DNA of 64,000 bases, taken from the NCBI GenBank assembly GCA_951213105.1, contig OX578149.1, positions 1,612,001 through 1,676,000 of the forward strand. The letters run 5' to 3'. The first letter of the stretch is position 1. Each line of letters opens with the position of its first letter. Both the position numbers and the translations under genes were made by a program. Positions 44,231-55,825 of the stretch are shown piece by piece. Under the pieces are notes generated by a model. That model saw only the letters and a list, made by a program, of their open reading frames with translations, was not told the DNA's origin and made no database searches. The DNA comes from Amaurobius ferox (lineage: Eukaryota; Arthropoda; Arachnida; Araneae; Amaurobiidae).

Positions 44231-44990
44231 TCAGTTGCGACTGAGGCTTCTGCTATGAGAAAGATCATGTATCCTCCAATGTAATATTTTTATTTCAGCA
44301 AGTAATCTATCTTCAATAGAATTTAAGGATGAAACGGAAGAACAAGAACTCACCAAAATCAGTGTCACTACAATTACACCATCCGCTATTTCTGCTGCAG
44401 CGCTCAATTCCAGAGGCGTAATGGCAGCTAAAATAGTTTGGACTTGAGAGGGTAAATGCTGAAGAAAAAATTCTAACATTAGTTCATCGGATAGTTTATA
44501 CTTTTCAATGTGGGATTTCATGCTGCGTAGTAGTTCCGAAGGCTTGCGATCACAAAGTTGTTCTCCTATAAGTATTTTCTAATTTTTTGGTGGGATGATT
44601 CACTGCTGCATTTAATGAGTTCTGTTTTAACATGAAGGTATGGGTCGTCCTTGTTAGGATTCATAATTATGTCTCTAATGATTGTAGCAGCTTCTTGAGG
44701 CAAATGTGACACGATAATTAAATTTAGTTTTACTTTCAGCTCACAGCTTTCGGTGTACCCAATTCGAAAGTGCTTTCAGACATGAAGCACAATGCAGGAT
44801 CACTGAAATTGTATGGCAGAATTTTAATTGCATTTGAAAATGCCTTGACAAATTGATTGTTTGAAATGAGAATCCAAAATTAATCAGCTATCTTCAGTCC
44901 GAACTTATACATAAGAGAGATTTCACTCGAAGGTACCAGAATATTGGTAAAGCGATATTTTTCAAACTTCGAAACAGTCAGATTCGAAAG
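44231..44990 (-). pseudogene. Gypsy gag
   Basis: Minus strand, broken frames: EAATIIRDIIMNPNKDDPYL and HVKTELIKC (about 44700-44610), then KLSDELMLEFFLQHLPSQVQ (about 44500) and ILAAITPLELSAAAEIADGV. This matches the conserved capsid C-terminal region of mdg1/412-like Gypsy Gag ('L.deLLlq.fLq.LP..vq.iLa.....l..lA..AD'). Several stops. The preceding gag part and leader run to the LTR at 45074. Confidence 0.8.
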
Positions 44991-45049
44991 TCTATATCAG
45001 TGAATTTGATACGAAACAGTTTGGAATGAGAAACATTTACACGATCAAA

Positions 45050-45073
45050 CACGGTACCGGGTCACCACTGAAG
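45050..45073 (-). promoter_or_regulatory. Primer-binding site of the second Gypsy
   Basis: Minus strand directly after the 5' LTR: CTTCAGTGGTGACCCGG. The TGGTGACCC string is common just inside LTRs of Gypsy elements of this type. Confidence 0.6.
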
Positions 45074-45279
45074 TGTTTCACATCAGTAATCACGAGACTG
45101 CCAAATCATCATCTGCTTCTTTATTACAAAACACATTCTACCTACAACACTTCAACTTACAGCGCAAGCGACAGTGAAGAATTGATGTTCTTTTAGAGCC
45201 GGAAGAAGAATGCGTATCTGACTCGCTGTGTGTCAGGCCTGGTAGATGGCCAAGAATCGAATACGTGTCGAATGCCACA
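45074..45279 (-). repeat. 5' LTR of the second Gypsy element
   Basis: 206 bp, minus strand TGTGGCATTCG ... GATGTGAAACA (TG...CA ends), counterpart of 36611-36817. It contains AATAAA (minus strand TGTAATAAAGAAG). The LTR pair is clearly more diverged than that of the 18-27 kb Gypsy, consistent with the decayed reading frames. Confidence 0.85.
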
Positions 45280-45429
45280 GGCATATCAAAAGAGCCTATT
45301 TGTGACATACAGAAGGCCATTTCCACTTTATCAAAATGATTTTGATAATTAATTTTTATGCATAAAGGGTTTATTTCTTGCGGCGATTTGTTTCTATCTG
45401 ATAGCCTTGATTATTGACTATAGCTCTAG

Positions 45430-45795
45430 TCCGAATTTTCTATAAAAGTAAACTTTTTCTTGACACCGTCATGTCAATTTTATCCCACTCCTCTTTGGTC
45501 ATTTTCCAAAGTTCGTTCAGTGTTCTTGGATGCCGTTTTCCTAAGGCTCCTTTTTAAAAAAACCGAAAGTGCAAAAGTTCATAGGAGAAGCGTTATGTGA
45601 TTTTACAGGTATTTCATTAAATGGGATACATTTTATTCCTGTTTCTGATTCTTTCTTTACTAAATATGTGGCAGTTGACTTAGACCTGTGTCTAGAGGCT
45701 TTGTCCATATGAAGCTCAACTGTATTGATGTCCTTTCCATATAAGGCTGGAATTTCTTCTTCAAAAATGGGTTCTATATATTGAAAATGCCACAT
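45430..45795 (-). pseudogene. Tc1/mariner-superfamily transposase C-terminal fragment
   Basis: Minus strand: LHMDKASRHRSKSTATYL (second catalytic Asp region), KESETGIKCIPF, PVKSHNASPMNFCTFG (equivalent of 'P.k..D.sPmDf..fg' with the third acidic residue changed to Asn), then after a shift PRTLNELWKMTKEEWDKID. From memory this is the C-terminal third of a mariner-type transposase found in arthropods. The N-terminal two thirds are missing and the catalytic set is broken. Confidence 0.7.
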
Positions 45796-46012
45796 CTTTA
45801 TCTCAAAATGCTAACGAGAAACATAAATACAAAATCGTTTCCATAAAGTGAGAACGACCTCTGTATGCTCTGACAAGGGTAAAAAGTGAGTAAAATTTGT
45901 TGATGTTTCCTATGCCTATACAATTTGAGTTCTAATTAACAACATAATTGTTGAAGTCTTGTATATTCTTTGTATCAAAATTACTGTTGAAAGATGTCCT
46001 CATTTCTTTTAG

Positions 46013-46177
46013 GCCTTCAGCAGACCTCTTAAAGCATATAATGTGTCGAGAAGTGAAATCTAATGATTATTTTGTGGTATCTGCACTCAATTATTGGACA
46101 CAAGAACATGAAGAAAAATTGGCTGAGCTTATTTCTTCTCAGTTATCTAAATCTGGATCAGCAATGAAGCGAAAGAG
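46013..46177 (+). CDS. INTS3: INTS3 exon 3 seen
   Basis: 165 nt between TTTCTTTTAG and GTTTAT (a non-consensus but GT donor). Phases fit both neighbours: AA + G at the start, AG + A at the end. Codes PSADLLKHIMCREVKSNDYF, VVSALNYWTQEHEEKLAELI and SSQLSKSGSAMKRKR, matching the INTS3 segment with the conserved 'alL..W...h...La..i...L' helices and the following basic KRKR stretch that could act as a nuclear localisation signal. The weak donor is the least certain splice site in the gene. Confidence 0.9.
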
Positions 46178-49103
46178 GTTTATAAATTTTTTTGTCATTT
46201 CCATATTCTAAATGGATTGCCAACCCAATAATTAAAAATTATAATTACTGAAAATTGTGCTAACTAGATGCCCAGTTACGTAGAGGCTGTGCAGGGGGAT
46301 GCACAATTTCAATGGGTTGGATTTTTGGATGAGCAACAGTTATTCAAAGATGACAGAGGGGCCGAATTAGCAAAAACAAGTTATTGAAGGACATCGTAAA
46401 GTTTTACGGAAGCATAATCTAAGGCATTATAAAATTGCTTTGGTGTCTAGTGCGAGTTCTTTTTTGTTATACTAAATTGATTGAGATTTTTTAAATTAAC
46501 TATTAATTTTTCATAATTTGTACAATGTGGTTCATTTCCGTATAATTTACATTTTCTAATTTTTAACTTTCTTAATGTCAATAATATCCTTTATGATGCC
46601 ATTGATCTCTTTGGAACTTTGATTGTATAATTATTTAAAATTTGCTCTTTATATTTATGTCCTCCTATTAAGTAATTTTACTATAAAGTATTTTGCTGGC
46701 AATATTACCTGCGTTCGTGACAGACCTTTAGTGAGACGTGCCTCCTGGGTGGTGCTCAATGAATAACGGCTAATGGCTATGGTATCTGTAATTCATTTGT
46801 AATATTCTTGTTTTGTGTTTAGTCAGTTTTCTCTGTTTTGTATTTCTACCTTTGTTCTCTTAGTGGGATGCCAGTACTGTAATGGCTTGATTTCCAATAA
46901 AGCCATAGGTAACAACAGATACCCAGTTAATTGTGATGGCAGTTGATCTTCTCCTTTTCCATATACTAGGAAATGGACCCAGAATTTAAGATGCAAAGCT
47001 CTGATTAAAATTGTAATGCAGTCAATTCTCAAAATTGAAACAACGCTTTTACGATAATGACTTGCTTCCAGAGCAATGTAGATGTCCCTCAGTACAGCCG
47101 AATGAACCCAAACATTTTTGAACAACAATGCACGCTCCTTACTATTCCCCTTTTCACAAAAAGCCTTCCTCTCCCCTATGTAAAGCATACTTGAAATTTT
47201 ATGTTTTGAATTTTACAAAATAATGCATTTATTGGGAACTTATGAAAAGCTTTAAACGTATGAAATAATTCTTTTAAATGAAAGAAAATAATTTCAGAAA
47301 ATAGATGATGAGGCGCCCTGGCATGGTTGTTTAGTGATATAGTCCCTTTATACTATCTTTTTAGTGAGGAATCCCTTTCAGACCATCAGTATTGCAGGAA
47401 AAAGGGTCATAATAAAGTCTTTGGAGGTTCATTTCATGTAAATGTTAACCTAGACACTATTTTTAAAATATAAAAGAATTGATATGTTTTGGTTTCTAAA
47501 TATTTGTTTACAAATACTCAGATTTTATAAAAAAAAATACAAAAAATTTTTCAAAAATTTTTATAAAAAGTTGATTTACCAGATGTTTTTTATGTCCACT
47601 CTTTCAGCCGAATGATGATGCCGACTTATCCCAAATTTTTACATGCTCTGGATACCCTCATTTTTATCATATCTTTTTCTTTTCTTTTTTGTGTAAAATA
47701 ATCACTTTTTGCCTTCTTAAAAATGAAAACAAATATTTAATTGCTCAAATAATTTATTTTTTTATAGCCACTAAGCCAAAGGTTGCTTTGTATTTCATGT
47801 CTGTCATATAAAACATAGTTTTTTTAATTTAAAAAAAACACCACTCATATAAAATACTTAGCACTTCATTTCCTCTTTCAATGTGTCAGAATAAAGTGTT
47901 TCTTCAAAATAGGTAAAAAAGTTTCATAAAGGAAATGAAATAATAAAATTTTAATTTTGTCATGTCTGTCAGTTTATCCTCCAAAGAACTATTAATTCTT
48001 AAATTAAATTTTCCCAATAATCTTATACAAACATAGAAATAGTTAACAGATTAGGTCACAGCCTATTCATTTTAAGGATAACTGTAACAATTCAAGCAAA
48101 TCTACCTAAAAATCTACCATGAAATACAGTACTAAAAATTCAGTGAAAACATCGAAATGCATGTGCTTCAACTGTCTGCAGTAAAAAAAGTTTCTTCATA
48201 AATGTGGAACATTAGGATCCTTCTATTACTCAGAATGATATAATGTTAAAAATTCCATTCATGCCTCAACTGACAAAAGGTAACAATAAATTGAGCTGCA
48301 CAAAAGACTAGAAGGACTGGATTGCTACCAATTCCTGGAAAACTGCCACAACTGAGAAACACTGTGCCCCATGTACATTCTATCAGATTGAATGAGTTAT
48401 GAAATGAGTTTAAAAAGCTGTAAAATACTTAAAATCAAATGCACTGATTAAAAAAAAATAATAATCTAAAAAAATCTTAAATAACATTGAAAATAAAAAA
48501 TTTGAAATCATCAAAAAAAGATTTAAAACTTAAAATAGGGATATGGGTCATTTCAAAACATCCTGGAAAAAACCTGAAGATTTCTAAAGAAATTTGGGAA
48601 GATTCTTTAAATAAGGCAGTTCTATAAATAAGTAATAAGCCAATATGAAAATTGTTTAAAGAAATTTTCTTCTGAAAGCATCTTGCAGCAGTTAAAAAGA
48701 AAAAAATTATATATATGAAAACATTCCGATATAAGGAAAGTTTAAAGTTTAAATATAAAAATATATAAAAAAAATTTTAAATATAAAAGTATATAAAAAA
48801 AATAACAAATGACCAAATTAAATAAGCAATAACAAAATCACAATTTTTAATGCAAGTGATAATTGAAATACACCATAAATGTTTATGCCAGAAATAGCTA
48901 AAATAATGTAAAAGTGACTAAAATATTTTAGTAGTCTTTCTGAAGAGAAAAATATTCCAGTCAAAACCCTGATTTCTATTTTTGCCTGTCAATTGTACGT
49001 ATGGCCTTGTCACAATTTGGACTGAATGCTGGGCTCGAAAAGGAGCTCCATTCTGAATTAACCTTCCTATTAAGTCTTGCGCTGGCCATCTCATTTAGCA
49101 TCA

Positions 49104-49939
49104 TTGCAATACATGGTAATGTATAGGGAAAGAATTGGAATTATGCCAAGTTTTCGACGGATCTTCATGTTTTGGGACCTGTAGTATACGAAAAAGATAT
49201 TTTTAGTGTATCTGTCTGTCTGTGCAATGTATATACCCACTCTAACTCAAAAAAGTAATGGACCAAATTTCATAAAATTTGGTAGGGAGGCACCTTTAAC
49301 TAATCAGCACCAGGGTCACACTTGAGTGTGACCTTGCATTTGTGTGACCTTGAACCTGCATTTTTTGTGAAATGGCCTTAAAAAATGACCTGTAGCCACT
49401 CTACTTCAAAAACTAATAAATCAAATTTTACAAAATTTGGTAGATAAGTCACTTATGGGTTACTCTGGTACTGATTAGATTTTAGTACAATTCGGAAAAA
49501 GATAACCTGCCTTTTTTACGAAATGGCCCACAAACATCGTCAAAATCTAAAGTAAAAGACTACGTATGCTGAAATATATCCATTAAATGCATGTTTTATA
49601 CATAATTTTTAACAATGAAAAGAATAAGATCAACTCCATTACACTATAGCCTCTCCGGCTGCCCTTACAGCTGCTCTATGTCCTCGGATGAGCTGGACGG
49701 TCTGGGCTATCGACACTGTAGCCTTTCTCAAGATATTTTAGGTTTTTGCATTTTTGCTGTGCCACTTTTGAAAATAAGTCCAGTTGCCAAGTGAGAACGA
49801 AAATTGAATTAAAAATGTAAATTCAGTGTCATTTTAAATAATGATGGATGTTATTTTGTGCCATTAAACTCAATATAATAAATTATTGAAGAAATAAAGT
49901 AAACATGGATATGAATCTGCAGGGAAAGTCATGTGCTGC
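49104..49939 (-). mobile_element. Helentron-like element H6 (minus), carrying a mini-SINE
   Basis: Reverse complement of the H1 subfamily. The minus strand starts GGATATAGGCAGCACATGAC, then TTTCCCTGCAGATTC (49939-49907), and ends CTTTCCCTATACATTACCAT, TGTATTGC near 49104. The terminal hairpin arm (AGGGAAAGT) is missing, so the right end is truncated. CTGTCTGTCTGTGC near 49208 is the microsatellite. The 58-bp insertion at 49656 splits it. Confidence 0.8.
49656..49713 (+). mobile_element. Mini-SINE insertion C (58 bp) in Helentron H6
   Basis: CGGCTGCCC ... GGACGGTCTGGGCTATCGA, flanked by CACTATAGCCTCTC (49642-49655) and CACTGTAGCCTTTCTC (49714-49729), a diverged target duplication of 14-16 bp. 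The homologous place in H1 (24370-24405, reverse complement CATTAGGACTAGCCGTTCTC) is uninterrupted and single-copy, giving an empty-site comparison. This is the most diverged copy and probably the oldest. Confidence 0.8.
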
Positions 49940-50751
49940 CTATATCCGTTTTTTTTCTGTTTGAGACACTTTATTGTGTTTTGTCTATGATCGTGTACAT
50001 ACTTTTTAATTGTTATTTTGAGATTTAATATATAGGGTAATTTGAGTGAAAAATAAGGTGTTTAGACCTCTGTCTGTAAGAAAAACGACTGGGCAAATCT
50101 CAACCAAATTTTGTATACATACTTTCCTGGGTATGTGGTTTCAATTTCTGAAGAAAAAGTAATAGTTCAAATTTCGGCCACTAGGTGGGAATTCCGGCAC
50201 TACTGTCCCCTTAATTTTCATATTGCAGAGTGTATCTTACAATCACAACTTATAAAAGTTTTCTCAAATCCAAGACTAGTGAAGGGTTAGAGCTCGCCTT
50301 GCCAGATAGCCGTACCATTATTTGTTAAACTCTTCTCCAAAGGAAACAGCGATGCTTCTGCACTTATGGCTATTCAACAGTTAAAAGGTTTAAGTACAGG
50401 TTCACTCACCATTTGTAATCTTCGCAACTCCTTTGTCGATATAGATTGGATAACTTAGACAATGTGTAAGTTGTGGGGGATGCAGTAGCAAATTCACCAA
50501 AATTTGAACTACGTTTTTCTTCAAAAATCAAAACTGCATATTCAAAAAAGTATACACATGAAATTGGGTTGCAATTCGCCTAGTCGTTTTTCCTACAGAG
50601 AGGTAGATCTTCGTTTAATTTGAATCACCCTGTATATATATTAAAATTTATGTAATTATTATGTGAATATAGATGTTTACTAAATGAAGCATTATAAATT
50701 GTGTTAAAAATGTCTTATGTAATATATAAGATGTATTTTACATACTTTCAG

Positions 50752-50840
50752 ACAACCCAACACAAAGACATCCGGCCCTTCAGTCGATCAAACTTTAGCA
50801 CATTTAGACCAACTCAGGCAAAACTGTAAGCAAAATTCCT
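50752..50840 (+). CDS. INTS3: INTS3 exon 4 seen
   Basis: 89 nt between ACTTTCAG and GTGAGT. Phase AG + A, then T + TT. Codes QPNTKTSGPSVDQTLAHLDQ and LRQNCKQNS, matching the INTS3 region '...T.eqiLeHLd.LR......kqn'. Preceded by the KRKR basic stretch of exon 3, as in the family. Confidence 0.9.
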
Positions 50841-51904
50841 GTGAGTATTTCATTTCATTTTTTAAACCCCATTTTTAGTTGAATTTAAATTATTTATAAA
50901 TGAATTTCTTGTCAAAGGAGCCTTAAAAAATACTGTTATTTTGCATTTATTGAGAATATAAAAGCAAATGATTGTTTCGGAATTGAACTTATCTTGACAA
51001 AATATTTCCTTTTTTATAATGCATTCTAAAAAGTAATTATGGAAAGGTTTTGATTGTGTCCGAGCTCTAGAAGAGTGTGAGCTGTAGATTACGATCAAAG
51101 TAGGTTATACATTATTATGGCTGTTTAAAAACACGACAAGGAAAATAATTTTTCTTTTTTTAAGAAATGAAATTGTGAATACTTGAACCAATCCTACCCA
51201 TTGGGTAAAGGATAACCATGTAAAACTATTATACGGCTTGAATACTTCTTCATGTAAGGTCATGTGAATCATGAATATTTTATAAATGAATTGACAGTGC
51301 ATATTTTTGTAATGAAAGATTCGTTTTTCTTAAAATTTGAGTGTATCTTAATCACCAATCTAAGGCTTACTAGACAAGTGCGTACACATTTTGAAATCCT
51401 ACAATATGGTATTGACTTCTTCCCAATAGAATATGTGAAAAGCACTAGTGTTAAGAAATTTTTAAAGCCTTTAAAGAATTACGAATTGACAAAGTATAAA
51501 GTCACTAAAAAAATGGGTGGCATAGGAATGGTGATTAAGAAACACTCATTCTGTGGAGGAGGTTTGGGTTTTTCTTCTTTTGTATTTTCTCAGGATTAAA
51601 GCATTCTTTTCTTGACATTTGAAATGTATGATAGAAAAGTGCATTTTAAATCTTTTGGAGATAGAATCTCAATGATTGCATTACAATGAGATTGCCTGTG
51701 TACATAAAAGCAATGTTAGTGCTTCAATTATTAATACTTTGCTTATATTCATAATTGTCTTTCTGCGCTTTCAACAAATAGAATCTGTATTTATGAGTTT
51801 TAAAAGTTAATTTTTACTTTCTGTACAATTGCACATGTCAACATCATCTGGTGAGTTATAAAGCCATTCACTTTCTTTCCCCTCCTCAGTTCTGCTGGCG
51901 ACAA

Positions 51905-52641
51905 TATTCTTTTCTATATTTTTGACACATTTATTCGGTTTTCTGTTTTCATCTCCTGAAATCTATTTTTTGGAGTGTCTGTTGCATAGAAACTTTTGCC
52001 TTATTTTTCTGCCTTTGAATATCCTCTATAACACTTGTTATTACACCAAAGCGTGTCAGAGATCACAGACCTTTTATTTTTTCCTAGTTTTCTATATATA
52101 TATATATTTATTTTATTTATTTATTTTTTTTTTTTTTTACATTGTTGCTTCGTTTCCCTATTTTTCCACATTCAAGCAATCAATCAATCAAAAAAATATT
52201 GTCAATGGGCCTAGCCCAAGCAATAGAAGTGACAACAAGAATAAGTGGAGATAATAATTGATCAATCAATATAAAATACAAACAATTTTCTTTTCTATAT
52301 TTTTGACACATTTTTTCACTCTTTTCGATTTTCGGTTTTCATCTCCTGAAATCCGTTTTTCGGAGTGTCTGTTGTAGTGAAACTTTTGCCTTATTTTTCT
52401 GCCTTTGAATATCCTCTAAAACACTTGTTATTACACCAAAACTAATCAGATATCACAGACCTTTTATTTTCTCCTAGTTTTCTATATATTTTTTTTACAT
52501 TGTTGCTTTGTTTCCCTATTTTTCCATATTCAATCAGTCAAAAAAAAAATTGTCAATGGGCCTAGCCCAAGCAATAGGACTGGTAACAAAAATAAGTGGA
52601 GATAATAATTGATCATTCAATATAAAATACAAATAATTTTC
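51905..52641. repeat. Two-copy tandem duplication, about 370 bp per unit
   Basis: The unit begins TTCTTTTCTATATTTTTGAC and ends ATATAAAATACAAA; copies are about 51905-52285 and 52287-52641. Shared blocks include TCATCTCCTGAAATC, CGGAGTGTCTGTTG, GCCTTTGAATATCCTCT, GGGCCTAGCCCAAGCAATAG and AAGTGGAGATAATAATTGATCA. The copies differ by scattered changes and by microsatellite length. Each unit contains the palindrome GGGCCTAGCCC. Confidence 0.85.
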
Positions 52642-52774
52642 TAAGAAAACATATTATAAAACTTTAGGCTGGAACATATTATAAAACCTATGAAACATAC
52701 TATAAAACCCAAGCTGGGTGGATTAGAGTGGGACATGTTATGAAACCGGGCAGAAATATATTAAATCCAAGCTG

Positions 52775-53228
52775 GGCTGATTTTTTTTTTATAAATTTAT
52801 TTGAAAAAGTGCAATATCTTGAGAACGGTTCATGCTAGCCTTTTAAAGTCTGTATCAATCATTTCCTAATGAAAAATTATGTAGGAAATGATTATTTGTA
52901 TAACATTCTTGTAGATTCTGATTTTTCAAAATTTTATTAAAATAATAGGTGGTGGGGGGGGGGGGGTTGTCTTCCGAACAGTCAGTTGCATTTAAAATCT
53001 ATACGCTTCCAGTATTTACAGATTGTAATTTTTGTACCAAATTTCATTCAAAATGTTCCATTCTTTTTTCATGAAATAGCATCTTCACAGACTTACAGAA
53101 ACACAGGCATCATCTCAAAAGCATTCGATTTAAGTTCAGGGAAAAGTACTCTTCTATTTAAAACTCTGAATTCAAATTTTGGACTCTGCCATAATACTTT
53201 CCCTATACATTACAATATATAGGGAAAG
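52775..53228 (+). mobile_element. Helentron-like element H5, left-truncated
   Basis: Matches the right half of H4: GAGAACGGTTCATGCTA, ATCAATCATTTCCTAATG, CTTCCAGTATTTACAGATTG, then the terminal ATACTTTCCCTATACATTAC and TATATAGGGAAAG hairpin ending at 53228. The conserved left end is missing. It includes a G15 run at about 52955. The copy is preceded by a short tandem stretch with 'ACATATTATAAAACC' motifs (52630-52770). Confidence 0.7.
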
Positions 53229-53577
53229 CAGTAAGCATTGTTTGCCTCAAAATAAAAGAATGTTGATAGTTTAATTACACACAGCAGCGATATCTCAGAT
53301 TGCACCAGGTCACTTATACTATTGTTCCATGGGTACCAGCACTTTGACAAATCCTTTATTTCTATTTTTTTCTTTTTAGTGTGCCCCATTCTCTCACTGT
53401 GCTGAAAGTTTGTAAATGAATGAATGAATTTTTTAAGCAAATTCCATAAAATAATCAAAAAAATGATTGTTTTATATTGTTTTGAATAATGAACTAAATT
53501 CAAATTTTATATTAACATAAAAAAGAAGCAAAATTGCACAATACATATATACAGTGTTTAAGAATAACAATACAAAC

Positions 53578-54286
53578 CTTACTTACAATGCTTACGTAAT
53601 ATTATCGAAGTCTTTGCTGTGTATGAAAGATCAACACAGGGTCCTACTTCACACACTTTACATTTATAACAGGAAATTTTTTGCTCTTTTACTTTTGTGA
53701 CACTTCTTGAACAGATTATACATTTTCTCCAAAATATTCTACCATTATTATTATTGCGAAGAAACAGATTTTAAAAATGTAACTCCCTTTCACTATACAC
53801 TGAACAATAAGGATTGAAATTATGTTGAACATATGTAAACCCAACTTCAAAAATGTAGATAAGAACATCAAGAACTCCTCGCCCTTTTCGATAATTCCCT
53901 ATAAAACCCACGACAGAGAAAATAAACAAAGTAATAAACGAGAAAGAGAGATCCTTTAAAACTCATGCACTTTTAAAGGGCGGCCATACAGATTTGTTTA
54001 CATCAGCATTTCCCCCTATACACAACCATGCATCGAAATAAACCAAAACGGATGCCACTGTTCAGAAGGTCAACATCCCTAGCACTTAGCCTTTGGAATT
54101 TTTATGGCAAAGTAACACCATCTAGTACCATTTAAAAATTCAAATAAAGCGTTCCACCCCTTTGTAACGAATACATTACTTTGGTCCGATAAGCACATTT
54201 TCCATGCATCGCTTGGAAGACGCGGTGGGCTGATAAGAGGAAATTGCTTTGTCACGCCAATGCTATGTTGGTGCCTAGCGGGTTAA
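53578..54286 (-). pseudogene. piggyBac-type fragment: Cys-rich C-terminus and element end
   Basis: Minus strand 53752-53578 reads KCIICSRSVTKVKEQKISCY, KCKVCEVGPCVDLSYTAKTS and a final RKHCK, with the spacing C-X2-C, C-X2-C-X2-C-X4-C, H-X-C of the C-terminal zinc-binding domain of piggyBac transposases. Upstream (to 54286) no transposase core remains. The high-coordinate end is GGTGCCTAGCGGGTTAA; its reverse complement TTAACCCGCTAGGCACC is a plausible piggyBac terminus at the TTAA target. Probably an internally deleted element. Confidence 0.5.
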
Positions 54287-54499
54287 TTTTGGGACAATGG
54301 GTAGTTATCTGATACTAATCACTGAAAGAAGCCTTGCCATGATATGTGTTTGCTTGAAGAATTTATGTTTTTAAAGCATGGCTGTAGGTCAGACAAAAAT
54401 GTGTAACTTGAATTTGTTCATTAAATTCTTGAAAGTGGTTGAGTCATTTTGAACTGTATTTATCTTGTTACTTTTGTAAAATAATATTTTTGATTTCAG

Positions 54500-54572
54500 T
54501 TTTCAATTTGGAATCTGTTCAATCTGCTCTTTCGCAAGTTCAGACATCTTGTTCAGATGCACAGAAAACAAA
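54500..54572 (+). CDS. INTS3: INTS3 exon 5 seen
   Basis: 73 nt between GATTTCAG and GTAAGT; phase T + TT, then AA + A. Codes FNLESVQSALSQVQTSCSDA and QKTK, matching the INTS3 helix '.ff....iL.aLq.vq.sC.ea.k.k' that precedes the FSDLF block. Found through phase continuity with exons 4 and 6. Confidence 0.9.
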
Positions 54573-55423
54573 GTAAGTTTATTTTAACAGATGTATAGTT
54601 TTTCAGCATTTAATAATCAAAATCATGGTGTTGACTTTGCTCATAAAATTTTATAATAATGAGTTTGGTTACCTATTTTTTGTGTTGGATAGGGAGGGGG
54701 GGATCTCGTCTTAATTTCGCTACTGGGAAAAGATACATTGAATTAGTTCTTTAGCTTAACACAACAGATGTACCAACTTAAAGTGTGAAGTAAAGAGGAA
54801 AATTTATTGTTTCCTTAGAAGTGGAAGAAGCACCAGCTTCAGGTGGTAAATATTCTAGGAGACAGCAAAATTCAACCCAAAAAATTTAGTTAAAATGTGT
54901 TTAAATATCATTAATCAATATTATTAAATATTATAGATCCATTTTCCAGTTCAAGCGACCATAACTTCATATTTAATAAAATGGTTGTAACAGTTTAACT
55001 AATTTAGAAATTAAGAAACATTTAGAATGTTATATTTTGTACTTATTTGTCTTACATAGGTAATATATTTTTAAATATCATGCATTTCCTTCAGTTTTAG
55101 CATTTTTATGTTGAATTATTTTATTTTACTCACCAAGGAAATGAAACTTATTGAAAGTGTGCAATACAAAAATCCTTTCCAAGTTTAAACGCCAATGGCT
55201 CACCTCCCCAGTCCAAAATATCACACTACACTACTGGATTATAAAAAGTTTGTGGTTAATTGAAACTCCTTATTAATTGTGAAAGTCATATGAAAAGTGT
55301 GTTGATATAATTTTGAATTAATATTAAGACTGTATAAAAGCAAAATATTACAATAAAATTATAGAAATAGGTATCAGAGGGCAGCATCTGCCAGTGGGAG
55401 AGTCAGGGGACTTCAGTCAGTGG

Positions 55424-55661
55424 GAGAGCCAACATGTTGAAGACCCAGACCGTCCGACTCTTCCAAGGGACTTAAGCAACCATTTGGATGGCCGAGAGCC
55501 AACATGTTGAAGACCCAGACCGTCCGACTCTTCCAAGGGACTTAAGCAACCATTTGGATGGCCGAGAGCCAACATGTTGAAGACCCAGACCGTCCGACTC
55601 TTCCAAGGGACTTAAGCAACCATTTGGATGGCCGAGAGCCAACATGTTGAAGACCCAGACC
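55424..55661 (-). repeat. Mini-SINE B: 70-bp tandem array (56-bp unit + 14-bp TSD)
   Basis: Three identical 56-bp units (55438-55493, 55508-55563, 55578-55633) and a 14-bp partial unit (55648-55661), each preceded by the same 14 bases GAGAGCCAACATGT. On the minus strand each unit runs GGCCATCC to GGACGGTCTGGGTCTTCA, as in copy A. The simplest reading is one insertion that made a 14-bp target duplication, then tandem expansion of insert plus duplication. The units appear identical, so expansion is recent. No coding meaning: 70 is not a multiple of three. Confidence 0.85.
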
Positions 55662-55825
55662 AACTCATTTTCCAAAAGAAGGGCATGCAATTTTAATAAG
55701 TTTTCTTTTATTCAAGACTTTTTGTGTCTGTGAAAAATATGTACCACCAATAAATGGTACCACTATTAATTTGTTTTAATGCATATTTAAAATCAAGATT
55801 TTGCTTTTTAGCTTTTTTTAACACT

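Larger units (their letters stand above)
35536..46012 (+). other. INTS3: INTS3 intron (10.5 kb) with nested transposons
   Basis: GTAAGT ... TTTCTTTTAG. Contains a minus-strand Gypsy element (36611-45279) with a LINE and a hAT element inside it, followed by a mariner-type fragment. 35540-36610 is AT-rich without recognised features apart from a (TATT)n at about 36478-36506. Confidence 0.85.
46178..50751 (+). other. INTS3: INTS3 intron (4.6 kb)
   Basis: GTTTAT ... ACTTTCAG. 46260-49100 holds no recognised gene or element; a 121-codon minus-strand open frame at 46823-47188 has no motif I know. 49104-49939 is a Helentron-like copy. 49940-50750 is unassigned. Confidence 0.8.
50841..54499 (+). other. 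INTS3: INTS3 intron (3.7 kb)
   Basis: GTGAGT ... GATTTCAG. Contains a two-copy tandem duplication (51905-52641), a truncated Helentron-like copy (52775-53228) and a piggyBac-type fragment (53578-54286). 50841-51900 is unassigned; the 111-codon frame at 51264-51599 shows no motif. Confidence 0.8.

Noticed and set aside
46823..47188. 121-codon intact minus-strand frame in an INTS3 intron
   Set aside because: No recognisable domain, no context and no repeat of it elsewhere in the window; could be chance. Not listed as a gene.
51264..51599. 111-codon + strand frame with Lys-rich and Gly-rich ends
   Set aside because: Intronic, no motif, no plausible splice or start context.
55424..55661. Regular repeat-spacer pattern resembling a tiny CRISPR array
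   Set aside because: The 'spacers' are all the same 14 bases, the genome is eukaryotic, and the structure is fully explained by an insertion plus its TSD amplified in tandem.
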